From Kudoa neothunni (Eukaryota > Cnidaria), in contig OZ199838.1 in NCBI GenBank assembly GCA_964304625.1, positions 6,386,001 through 6,450,000 of the forward strand: 64,000 bases of DNA, in the 5' to 3' direction. Of the stretch, positions 14,060 to 26,500 are shown piece after piece. How positions within the stretch are numbered: the first letter of the stretch is position 1; each line of letters begins with the position of its first letter. The position numbers and the translations under genes are program-made. A model generated the notes under the pieces. The model worked only from the letters and a program-made list of their open reading frames with translations, made no database searches and had not been told where the DNA came from.

Positions 14060-15900
14060 ACATAAATAGCTCCCAGCATTTCTTATTTTAAACTTTGCGC
14101 TAAGACAATTACAGTCGTCTCTAGATATTGTATGGTGAGTTGATATTAATACCTATAAACTCATTTGATTCTTCAAATCATAATAGTCAAAATTAATTAT
14201 ATTTAAAATTCAATATAATATAATATAGAATAAATAAATAAATAAATAATTTCAACATATATAGCAAAATCCGGATATTACTTAGTAAAATGTATTCTCT
14301 TTTAATGAATACACCCTATATTGCGCACTTAGCGCTTGCGCAATACAATAAAAAGTTATGTGGGTTTTAACACTTCTTAAATAGTTATTCTAAGATCTAT
14401 TTAATAAATGATCAAACGAGCTTTATTTAATTTTAATTTTTTTAATTCTTTATACCTAAAATTTACATAATTAACATAGAATTGTTGTAAATATATAAAC
14501 TCCGACAATTTGCCCATCAAATAGTTGGTTTGTTATGACAAATGAATTGCTAAATTGTATTAAAATAAGTTTTCTAATGGTTATTTTTGTTTTATTATCT
14601 TAAACTCTCTGTATTTTTGAGCCAAACAGTATCCAAGTGCTCACTATTATTATTTTTTTCGATTTAACAAGTTAATTGTATATAATTTTTTAGAAATAAC
14701 ATTTTTTTAATAGAATGATATTAGTTTTAGTTGATATATTTTATCACGACGTTTATATCTATTTCTTGATAACTAAATGAAACAATAATGGCCGTAATAA
14801 CAACTGAATATTTATAAAAAACTTTTTAGGTAGTTAAAATTTCGACGGTACATAAAATACTGATTGAAAAAATCCTCGTAAAGTTTATTTTACTATTATA
14901 TGACGAAAATCTGGCATTCTCTTATTAACGAATAATAAACGTTTTTTATCTAAATCGAATATATGTTTGATAAATCAACAATTATTTACAATGTATTTTA
15001 AAGTAACAATTTTGTTCCCTATAATATATTACTTTAAGATAATATTGGATATGATGTATTTAATTAGATTAACATTATGACGAAGAATACAAAACTGAAG
15101 GAGGAGATATATGCAGTCAATCAGAAGAGAAAAAATCATTTAATGATTTTTTGTGTGTATTATTAATAAACTTTTCGTGAATGGTGAACACAATTTAGAT
15201 GAGTAAAAATTTTGGAGAAAATCTTAATCTCAGAATCGATACGATATACGACGCACCGGAGAAGCTTCTAAGCTTTTTATGATAGAAGATCTAGGTGGTC
15301 TATTAAATTTTTATACGATCTAAGAATAAATTTCCAATATATAAACAATTGGAGTTGTCATAACACTCAAAACAAACTATTTTAAGCCAATGCATTAGTT
15401 ATTTCAATAAAATTTTACAAAAGTTTTATTTTACGCACTCTGTTTTTATCTAGCACTAACTTGAATCTCCTGTTTAGCGCTCAATATCCAGAGACGACTA
15501 TATCTAGAAATTTTATTTTATTGAAATCTATTCACGAAATCAATTTCTAGGCTGTTATGTTAATTAAAGACACGCCCAATTTGCAATAACAAACGCGGTC
15601 CTAATAGAACTCGCTAGTATAGAAAGGGGAAGCTCTGGCGAATCAACTGTTAAATTATTACTTTTTTTAAAATCTAAAACACGGACAAAAATTTATTTTA
15701 TTTAATGAATAAACATGTTGAAAACCTGTACAAATAATCATAAAATGTAAGGTATCGTTGCCAGTTAATTATCAAATCACTTATTAAACAGGGAGACAAA
15801 TATTTTAAATTAAATTTTACCATAAAAATATGATATTTAAAAATATCAACAAATCTACTTGGAAAGTAGAAAACACTACTATTACCTACTCGAATGAGGG
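14060..15900. other. AT-rich intergenic region between the divergent FZR1 and TyrRS genes
   Basis: Contains a short TAAA microsatellite near 14228-14250 and the dyad ATTGCGCA...TGCGCAAT at 14330-14354. I see no exons or RNA genes. Confidence 0.5.
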
Positions 15901-15913
15901 TTCATGTGCATAA

Positions 15914-15923
15914 GCGCACGCAG
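15914..15923 (+). promoter_or_regulatory. NRF1-like site upstream of TyrRS
   Basis: GCGCACGCAG lies 60 nt before the TyrRS ATG (15983) and matches most of the NRF1 core GCGCAYGC. Confidence 0.4.
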
Positions 15924-15982
15924 TTATAAAGATCTCAAATCGAGATTAACTCAAAATATTGACAAGATACATCTATAGGAAA

Positions 15983-18572
15983 ATGTCTTTATCAGCGGAA
16001 AAGAAATTCCAGATTATAACCCGAAACCTCCAAGTTGAATAACTGCTTTCTGCGTATTTTTTTACCGACGTATCTACATAAAATAGGAGGTATTGGGAGC
16101 TGATTTATTGCAAAAAAAACTTGTAACCGAACAACCACTTTCACTTTATTGGGGCACAGCGCCAACTGGAAAACCACATGTTGCATATTTTGTGCCTATA
16201 ACGAAGATAGCTGACTTTTTGTATGCTGGTTGTGAGGTTGGTTAGTGATTTTTTTAGTTGGTTGGATTAAATTGCTGCGTTAAGGTCACTATTTTACTGG
16301 CTGATCTGCATGCATATCTTGATAATTTGAAAGCACCATGGGAACTTTTGGAATATCGTTCACAATACTATGAAAAACTATTAAAGGTAGATCAATTGAA
16401 GATGGAGCTTTTTATCGTCTTTATTGTTTTGTGATCTGTAGACAATGTTGGAACAAATCAACGTTCCAATTGATAATTTGAAATTTGTTCGTGGAACCTC
16501 TTACCAGCTAACGTATAACAAACCACACATTTTTGATTTTTTCAGATTAAATCGGATGATAATCTACGATTTAATTTAGCCAAAAATACACATTAGACAC
16601 TTACAGACTTTTTACATTGGCTACTGAAGTAGATTTTTGGAAATATTTATATTTTATAATTTATTTTGGTAGCATGACTGTAAAAAAGCTGGGGCGGAAG
16701 TTGTCAAGCAGGTTGAAAGTCCATTTCTAAGTGGACTCCTTTATCCGGGACTACAGGTAATAGCTGCAGAAATAAACAACACCAAATCTTTTTATTGGGA
16801 ATTCTAGGCGTTAGATGAAGAATATCTTCAGGTTGAAGCTCAATTTGGAGGAGTTGATCAACGAAAAATTTTCACCTTTGCTGAAAAAGTTAACTTTCGC
16901 TTTTGTATTAAATATTGTATAATTTATTTTTATCTTAATAGTATCTTCCGAAAATGGGATACAAAAAAAGAATACATTTAATGAATCCAATGGGTGATTA
17001 GTTTGATTAGTTTTTATTTCTACGTCTAAATTTAGTTCCTGGATTGACTGGAGATAAGATGAGTTCTTCCGATGAGGTTAACATTGCATAAATTACAAAA
17101 ATATGATTACCACAACTTTAAATTGACAAATTATTATGCACATAGGATTCTAAAATTGATTTGCTGGACGATGAAAATGCTCTTAAAGCTAAAATTAGAA
17201 AAGTTATTATCTTTAGATCACTCATTGGAAATGATTATTTTCGTTGGAATTTAGTCATTTTGCGAGGAGGGCAACATTGAATCCAATGGGGTGCTAAGCT
17301 TTTGTAAATATGTGATCTTTCCCATTATGGAATATCATTCTACAATTAAAAGTACTCAGACTGTTTGCCTTCCGTTGTTCCATATTAAACTAAAAATAGT
17401 GTTTGAGATAAAACGCAGTGCCGAGAATGGTGGAGATATTCAAATTAAATCCTATCAAGAGTTAGAAGACATGTTTGCGAAAAAAGTTTTCGATATCAAC
17501 GTTGAGTTTGTTAGTAATGAGATTTAGCGTTTGCATCCCTTGGACCTAAAAAATGCTACTTTTAATCACATTAATCAAGTAATTATTTAATCAAGAGTCT
17601 ATTTTTATTTCGTATGTATATTAGATTCTCTTGCCTATTCGAGAGAAGTTTAACAATGACCCTAAACTGAGCCAACTTGTCAAACAAGCTTATCCTCCAA
17701 AATCTGCTCAATCCAAAAGTAATAGTTATTTTATTTGTTCTCCCTTATTTTATTTCAGAAAATGGCATTTCTCAAAACAATCCCTTCGTATTTGTAATGA
17801 AATGCGGAAAAATTACCTCCGTTGAGAAGGTCACAATTTTAATGGATGAATGAATTAAATAAATATTTTGTAGCATCCTTCACTTGATGATATTATTGTC
17901 GCCAAATTGGACGTTGGAGAGAGTATTGTTTATACCTCTATACAAAATGTATAATTTGGTTCAGCACAAAAAGTGTCCTGCATCAAAAATCATGGTTACG
18001 AATCATTACAGGTTGATCTCCTAAATAAAATGGTTGCTGTGATTACAAATGTAAAAGAGTACAATTTTAAAGGTGATAAATTCAATCAAAAGAATAAAAT
18101 GATTTTCAATTAATCCAGGTATAACTTAATTTTAGGAATTACAATAGATGCACAAGTATTACTCAGCAGGAAAGACGATATTTCGTAATTGGCTCGACAT
18201 CTATTTAACTAATTCCAATTTAGGACAAATAACAACGGAATGGTTAGTAAAGTCTTACCTCTAAACATCCCAAATGATGCTTCTCTTGGTGAATCAATTT
18301 ACTTTGAAGGTTTCGCTAATTGTCACACCGGTAACTCATACTCACTTCAATTATCATATTAAATTTGATTGCTCAGAACCAAAGATTTTAAATCTCAACA
18401 AAATTAAGCTGGATAAATTCTATGTAAAATAACTGATTTCAATTCCACGTATAAAATCCCTTAGGACATGATCGAAGTGGACGATGATGGGCATGCATTT
18501 TTCGAAGGAGGCCAGCTGGTGACTCGGTCTGGAAGCATACTTTCTCTGCTGAAAAATGCAAAAATCGTTTAA
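15983..18572 (+). CDS. YARS1: Cytosolic tyrosyl-tRNA synthetase with EMAPII-like tail
   Basis: Charges tRNA-Tyr in the cytosol. About 20 introns of 40-70 nt separate the exons. The class I core shows [17 protein letters not shown] (HIGH-like), [80 protein letters not shown] and DKMSSSDE (KMSKS). Next come the anticodon-binding region ([25 protein letters not shown]) and a C-terminal OB-fold/EMAPII-like domain ([38 protein letters not shown]) ending LLKNAKIV. This fusion is characteristic of animal TyrRS. A TAA near 17950 is removed if a 42-nt intron is spliced between GGAGAGA and CACAAAAAG, which also restores alignment to the family. The join LATE/HDCKK lacks about three residues usual in the family. 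Confidence 0.94.
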
Positions 18573-18832
18573 TGATATAGTTTATTAGTTTCTGTAATAA
18601 CTATACACAAACATTGGCGGCTACATGGAATGTTTTAGGACCATACAACTAGTTTTAGTAAAAATGGAGTCTGTCTTACGCCAAATTATTGTTGACTTTT
18701 CAATATACTTATCTATAAATTTTACGTAAAGAAATAATATAAATAAAAAGGGGTTTTAATTATTGAGAAAAATTTGGGACGCTACAATTTTAGATGAGGC
18801 TGATTAGTCTTCTCCATGAAACCTTGTTAACC
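18573..18832. other. 3' flank of TyrRS
   Basis: Short spacer before a hAT-type element; no gene seen. Confidence 0.5.
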
Positions 18833-19502
18833 TAGTGTTTCCCAACCTTTTTTCTATCGTGTCCACTTTTTCTTGAAAGTAAGTGCTGTGTCCCACCTAT
18901 TTCAAAAATAGTGATTTTTTACTTGAACTGTTGATAATTTTGAATAAAGCTCCCTATCACATTCAATTTTGAAAGCAATTAATATACATTTCTCTTCACT
19001 TCACTTCTCATTAAAATTAAAATGTGTTCTATCAGGTCTAACTTAATTTATCGATGGTCCTCATAAATTAACATTTTTAGTTCTTCATTCCCCCAAAACA
19101 GCATCAAGTGAAACTCGTGGTAATTCAACCTTCATTAGAAAAAACTCTCATGTATACGGGGCTAATGAAACGAAAATAAATAATATAAATGCAAAATTAA
19201 TCAATGTTATATTAGGTTTAATCAAAAAAGAGGATATATGATTTTAAATGAGACAATATTGAAATTCAAGCCATTCTGATTCTATTCGGATGAAGGATAC
19301 GTTAAGTATTATTATTAATTTTTATATAATTAGGCATTATTTTCTATATTTTTGATGCTATTAATTGTTACCTATAAATAAACGATATCAAAAATCGCGA
19401 TACTGATTTCAAAGTAAGTCATACTGCCAAGTTATCTCACCATTATTTATTCGTGCCACGCCAATATGCGGGATTTTCCGCGTCCCATGTTGTGAAACAC
19501 TG
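18833..19502. mobile_element. Non-autonomous hAT-type element (670 bp)
   Basis: The left end TAGTGTTTCCCAACCTTTTT and the right end TCCCATGTTGTGAAACACTG are imperfect inverted repeats of the usual hAT form. Flanking octamers TGTTAACC (18825-18832) and TATTAACC (19503-19510) differ at one base and look like an aged 8-bp target-site duplication. No coding capacity is visible. Confidence 0.75.
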
Positions 19503-19510
19503 TATTAACC

Positions 19511-20257
19511 TTATGGATATTTCATATTGCCCCGTTGATTCGTTTTTGTTTAAAGGTTAAACCAAACTTAATTTTTCGTGATGGGATGCTACCATCTTAA
19601 ACCTTACGCTTATGACGATATTGGCTATTGAACCGCTAAATATTTTTAATGTTTAATTACATAGGTTAATTATAGTTTCTAAGGTTTAAGAATGAATCAT
19701 ATATTTTAGGCTAGATCTCTCCGTGGTTGCTGGCAACAATTCTAAGATCGTAGCTACAACGTTTGTTTTGTTGCAACAACCTTATCTTCAACTGTGCACT
19801 AAATTTAAGCCATCTAGCATGGTTTTCATCTAATTATATAGATTATTCTATTTTTTTTATTTATATCAAATAGTTTTAACTTTACTAAGCTAATTATTTC
19901 ATCGGATGAAATTTTAACGAATTTTTAAATTAATAATTTCTATGGATTAAAATATTATTTCATAAAAAAAATTTTCAAAACAAAGTATGTCTAATCCCAG
20001 AAAATGTTACAAAGTTCGCATTAGACTCTAATATATTTGTCATACATAATTATCCAATTTAGGCTAAACTTTAAATTAAATTATTGAGTGCAGTTTTTTC
20101 ACGAATCTATTTTCATAAAATCTGTTCATATGAAATAATTAATAATATTGAACCTATTTAATATTACATTTTTAAGATTAAAAATAATAAATATTTTTAG
20201 TAATTTGGACAGATAATAATTGTTCACAAACGCCTTAATTATAAATTGAGAAAATAA

Positions 20258-20295
<38 letters not shown>

Positions 20296-20578
20296 TGCCT
20301 ATAATCAATGTGGTTTCAAATTTTCATTCATTGAAAAATTATTGTATGATGTGAACGAACTAGCTGCCATAGCTTTACTCACTCTGAACAATAAAGCCCC
20401 AATTTAGAGTGAAATAAAATCCAGCATAACTAAACACCTGTCTACTCTGGATAAACTCAAATGTTAAAATAACTTTGTTTAGAAAATATTTACTCTTAAT
20501 TATGCAGATTTTGAAAGACATGGAAGGAGTAGATAATGCAATGTAGATTCAAATAATTCAAATAGGTTATAAGAGTGG
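19511..20578. other. Spacer between the convergent TyrRS and ACO2 genes
   Basis: AT-rich, with a (TA)n microsatellite at about 20261-20293. No exon or RNA gene recognised. Confidence 0.5.
20261..20293. repeat. (TA)n microsatellite
   Basis: About 16 uninterrupted TA units followed by GCATGC. Confidence 0.9.
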
Positions 20579-23500
20579 TTATGCTTGTTGGTTCAAAATC
20601 TTTCCCATATAATTGAGAGCACTTCCAGCCTTAAACCATTCGATTTGCTCTTCGTTGAGAGAATGATTGAGACTGATTTCAAATAGCACAGAGCCATTGT
20701 TACCAGAGAGAATTTGAGCCGTTACTGGTTTGTTTGGAGCAAGTTGATTAAGGTTGATGAGGTTTATAAAGTGACACGGAAGAATACGGTCATAATCTGA
20801 GGGATTTGCAAATGTTAGCGGTAAGATTCCTTGTTTTTTCAAGTTGGTCTCGTGTATACGAGCAAAACTTTTGACAATAATGGCAACTCCACCAAGATGA
20901 CGTGGTTCCAATGCCGCATGTTCTCGACTGCTTCCTTCACCGTAGTTTTCTTCACCAACAACTACCCATTTGTGATTGTGAGACTTGTAATAACGCGCCA
21001 CATCGGGAACCGCACCATAAGAACCATTAAGCTGATTCTTTACCTCATTCAAATTCCCATTCTCTTCGTTAGTTGCAGCAATCAATAGATTGTTAGATAT
21101 ATTATCTAAATGACCACGATATTTGAGCCATTTTCCTGCGGCGCTTATGTGATCGGTTGTGCACTTCCCTTTGACCTATATATTTCTTCATTAGAACAAA
21201 AATACATTAAATGAGACAATACTTTTATTAGTATAGGACAATTAATGTAATCTTTGCCACTCCATGCATCGAAAGGTTTCAAAATTTGTAAACGATCACT
21301 AGATGGACTGATTGAAACGTTCACTTGTGAGGCATCTTCACTTGGAGGCTAATTTTAAGTGGAAAAATATGCAAATTTTTAAAATAATTACTTGATATGT
21401 ATCCTCGCCTTTAGCAAAACCCTAGAGATTGAAGTGGTAAGTGTTATCAATTAAATACTTATTTAAGTTTGATAGATAATGAAATTACTTGTGTTGGAAT
21501 TATTTTTCCCACCGGAGCGTCCAATTTGAATTTATTGCCTAATCATTCATTTTAAATAAACAAAAATATCCAATATCGTCATAGAATACCCTTGCAATCA
21601 ACAAGATAATCGTTCAAGGGATCAAAGTTAAGTGTTCCAGCCAACGCGTAAGCCGTGACCAACTAAACAAGAGTACTTTTGAATAAACTATTGATTATGG
21701 TACATCTGGTGAAGTAACAAAACAATGGGTTTTGGGGTTGCCATCGTTTCTCCCGGTAAAGTTACGATTATATGAAGTGACAATGGTATTGGGTTCGAGA
21801 TCTGGCATATTCACGCGTTTCCACTGCCCAATGCAAGGACCACACGCGTTGGCCATCACTACACCGCCAATACTTTCGAAAATTGCAATAAGACCATCGC
21901 GTTCCATAGTTGCTCTAATTTGTTCAGATCCCGGGGTGATAATAAATTCACATCTAATCAATCGTCAAATAGCGTTAAACAATAACAACAATACATACTT
22001 TGCTTTGATTCCTTTATCAGCAGCCAGTTTAGCTATACTAGCAGCTCTAGTCATATCCTCATAGCTACTGTTGGTGCAACTTCCAATCAATGCTAAAATA
22101 ATAGAAATAAATAAATGAGTACTAACTTTGGTGGAGGTAGTCGCCTCAAACCAACCAATGAATACCAGCACTGATAGTTGTAGGCCAATTATTTTCGACG
22201 GCATTTTTATAGATATTGGCAGTGGAATTTGGACGATCGGGAGTAAAGGGTCCATTTAACTGAGGTGCCAACTACATTAAGATACAAACGCCTTCTAAAG
22301 TTCTTGCTCGATTATCTACCTACCTCGTTCAGGTTGATATCAATAAGTTCGTCATAGATACAACCTTGGTCAGCTCTTAGGAAACTTTTAAAAGCACTTG
22401 CACTATTTACCACCACTACACACATCAAAGTTTGTTACTAAAGTCAGTTGAAGCAAAAAGTTATATATACAATCACGATCTGTGGCTCGTAGATAATCAC
22501 CCATAGCTGAAGTGTATGGGAATATTGAGGTGGTGGCTCCGATTTCGGCGCCCATATTACAAATGGTAGCCATTCCTAGTTGGAGACTTAGCATTGCGTT
22601 TGCGACTATAGGCGGCACTAAGCAAACCTGTGCATGATAAAGTTTCCACACCAGGTCCAAAATATTCGATAACTGCACCGGTTCCACCTTTGACCGTAAG
22701 TTTTTCGGCCACCTTCAAGATTATGTCTAATTGGAATAGAACTTAAGAACAAACAAAGCTTTTGTTTGACTAACCTTTGGGAGCAGTCCATCCGCTAAGC
22801 TTTCCAGTAAGACGAACTCCAATAATCTAAAGCATCAACTTGAACAATGATTCATTGAAAAGAGTGCTACTTTGGGGCATTTCAGTTCCCACGGAAGGCC
22901 AGCCATAACATCCACAGCGTCAGCGCCACCAACGCCTATCGACAAGCTGCATAGTCCTCCTAATATACGAAATAATTTGAGTACCAATAAATTTGTAAGC
23001 ATAATAATAACCTCCATTTGGTGTGTGACTGTCGGTGCCAATCATCAAGATACCAGGTATAACGTAATTTTCAAGCATTATTTGATGAATTATTCCGCTC
23101 CCTGGCTTCCAAAATCCAACTCCATATTTGGAAGCAGCATTTGCTAAAAAATCGTACACTTCTTTGTTGTCATGTACGGCTCGATTAAGATCTTCCTTTG
23201 CAGATATCTGTGCTTGAATAAGGTGATCGCAGTGAATTGTAGAGGGGACTTTAACCTAAATTAAATACGTTAACTAGGAAATTTTACAACAATAAAAACA
23301 AAAAACTTCACATAAAAAGCATATAATTAGTAATATTATTTTATTGAATATATTAGATTTAATCACAGAAAAATATTCCAAAACATTAAAACGAATTTTT
23401 ATTGAAAACTCGTATAAATGTGGCGTTTATTATACAATAAGCCCTAATATTATTTACAACGCAAAACTAATGCAAGACTTGTTTTTTTCGAAGATACAAC

Positions 23501-26500
23501 ATTATAATTGTTCTTTACATTTAAAAGGATTACTACAGAAATCATAATTAGGAACATTAATTTAAGAGTTTTTCTACTTTTAGGAGTGATATAAGGTTGG
23601 TGCGCCAACAAATAGAGAACTAATTATTTAAAACAGGGGTCGGAAACCTACGACCCGTCAATTACCTCTAACCGGCCGCCGTGCATTGACTGACGTGAAA
23701 TTTTTCTTAAGATCTAAAATACCTAAATTATTTTTAAGTTTTTATTAGATCGATTTTCTAAATGTTTATATTTTGTCGATATAAACACTTCAGCCGACTA
23801 AAAGTTATTTTCATTGAGTCAGAAAACCGGAATAAATATGACTATTAGAATAGCGTTAAAATTAGTTCTTTAGAAATATAAATGATTTTCTAAAAAGCAT
23901 ATAGGAACATTTAATGTTGTTTGGCATCACCCAGTAAATCTTTCCCACACAAGTTAAGCTCGAGCTGATTACATCGCACTTGCAAATTATTGAAATATAA
24001 TATTTTTGATTTGACGTATTTTTATGGTTTAAATGACTTTTATAAATTCATTTGTATATATTTAAATTAAGACTAATTTAACATACTAGTAGATTAATAT
24101 AAATACGACCGCCTAGAGTTAGAGTACGTCTGTTCAGCCCCATAACTCAGAAAGGTTGGCTGACTCCTGATTTTAAAGATGCTAAATAATTACAATCGTG
24201 CAGCGTTACATAAAAATATGAAATAAAATTGATTTAAACCGAAAATAATGTTTTTATAACATTCAAAAAAGATTACAAACAAATATTAATTACGCATTGT
24301 AATGGAATGAATGAAACTATTGTGAATAGCATAATTATATCCTCACGCTCGTAATTATGACAGAAAAATAAATTTCTTTCTAAAATTACAATCAGAACAA
24401 CAAAAGTAGACTAAAATATTGATTAAGAATCGTCGATAGATAACTGAAAATTAAAATCCTTAAACAAAAAAATAGATTCAAAAGAAATAACAAATATTTA
24501 AGAAATTTATGGATGTAACAAATTCTTTAGAGTAAAATAAAATAAGACAATATTTTGACTTTGGATAAAACAATACACGAAGCGAATACGAATCGAATAA
24601 GATTACATTGAATATCAATTATCAAATTTCATTATAAATAACTAAAGAATGTTTTAAATTAAAAAGGTATGAATGCACCGATTATGTTAATTTTAGAGTA
24701 AATACAGTTGGTGACGTGTAGTTCGTAATTTGCGTAATATTACAAAATTAATATACATATAAAATTATAAGAGGTTATTTATTTCTCAACTGTTTAATAA
24801 CATTTATTCGACCATTAAGAATATGAATAAAATATTTTTAAATTAATTAATTAATTATGCTTTTATGGATTATTTTTAATGAAGTATAGTTCTTAACTTT
24901 TCAAACGCGTCGAGACTTTCGTTTTGACTGGTGGCGAAATGGGGGACGGAAATAAAAATTAAGTTAGGACTTAAAAGAGAGATAAGAAATAACCAGGTTC
25001 GTCCAAAACCAGCGAAAGCATGGATCAGACACAATATTGAAAATGACGCCAATATTAGTGATTTTTTGAGTGATGATAACTGCCACAGAGATGACAAGTT
25101 TCATTAATTTGACGATAGAGAACGAAAAATTATTCCATTAAAAATTGTCTCTCTCATTTGTCTGATTTAGGACTTTACTTGAAATATCGTGGTTTGAATA
25201 GTTATAAACATCAAATGGATATTGAATGAGAAGTACACAATATAATTGCCAGAAAACTTAAAAATATTAATTTAATTGGGTAATTTCCTTCAGAATAATT
25301 TATCATTATAGTTGATTTATAACATTTTTTCCTCAATAATGACGTGCGCGCAATCTTAGAAATTGCGAACCACCCGTCACTCACCACACTACTATATTTA
25401 CACACGCGTTACTTTAAATATTTGTAGTAGTTATTGTATCTTCCTCTTAAATTTATCAGTGTCCATATTTAATTTGATATCAACCAAAACACTTTGTTTG
25501 ATATAAACATAGGACAAATTTTAAAGGAAACGGTTATTTTTTAGTTGTCTGCATTTTATTTCACTCAGTTAAATATTTTTTATTAAAATATCAGAAATGT
25601 TAATTTTATAAGAAATCTTTAAATTTGGAGAAATTTTCAACGAGTACTAAAAATGGACCCAATTTAGGGAATTTAATCACGACGCACGCGCACATAAGGT
25701 TTTCATCAACTTAACCCTTTCAGGCCTGAAAATCACGCAATAGGGATATATTTTCTTAAGCAACGAGAAATATTTAGTTTTAGAAAAACAAAAAGTTTGT
25801 CGGAAATATTGGCAATACTCAATGTGGAACCCCATCAAATTAAATGTTGCCATATGGCAACATTCGGAGACACCTCCTGAATCCAAATGACACATATCTG
25901 ATAAACTTAATAATAGAATAAACAATTTTAAATTTGTATGTGATAGTTTAGGTAAAAATTTCTATTGACATCTTAACACTGAATAACAACATTTCATGCA
26001 TGGAATTCTGAAGTGTGTTCCACACAATTTTTATCGAACTCTAGTTCCTGCTTTTAAGCGAAATTAAATATTTCATCTAATCATACATAATGACCTACTT
26101 TCGGCTCTGCCAGATTATAAATTTATTTGTAAAAGGGAACGGAAAAGGAACAGTATCTAACGTTGATGGCCTCCCATTTTCTTCGATTAATAAAATAAAG
26201 AAAGTAATCTAAGGAAATTTATTTCAACGTATTGTCTTGCGTCACGGTCGCTACTTGAAGGAAAATATTTAGTTGAAAAGCATCTTCTCAGGATATATAA
26301 GGAAGCCGTGTCCACTATTAAACATATGTCATCTGATTTACGTTTTAGTTTAATAATTGACAAGTTCCCGGATGCTAAAAACAGACAAATTTTTAACACT
26401 TCGGCCTGTTTCCGTGAAAGTTCCTCAGATAGACGCAAGACTATTATGTTAGGTTCTTCGAGACTTAAACCATGTAATTCTGTTATTGTCGCTAGCCATT

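Noticed and set aside
17900-17965. Apparent premature stop in the EMAPII-like domain of TyrRS
   Set aside because: A 42-nt GT-AG intron covers the stop and restores the family alignment, so the gene reads as intact.
24862-25100. ORFs on both strands in the ACO2 intron
   Set aside because: Some protein-like character on the plus strand but no recognisable motif or borders; not enough to call.
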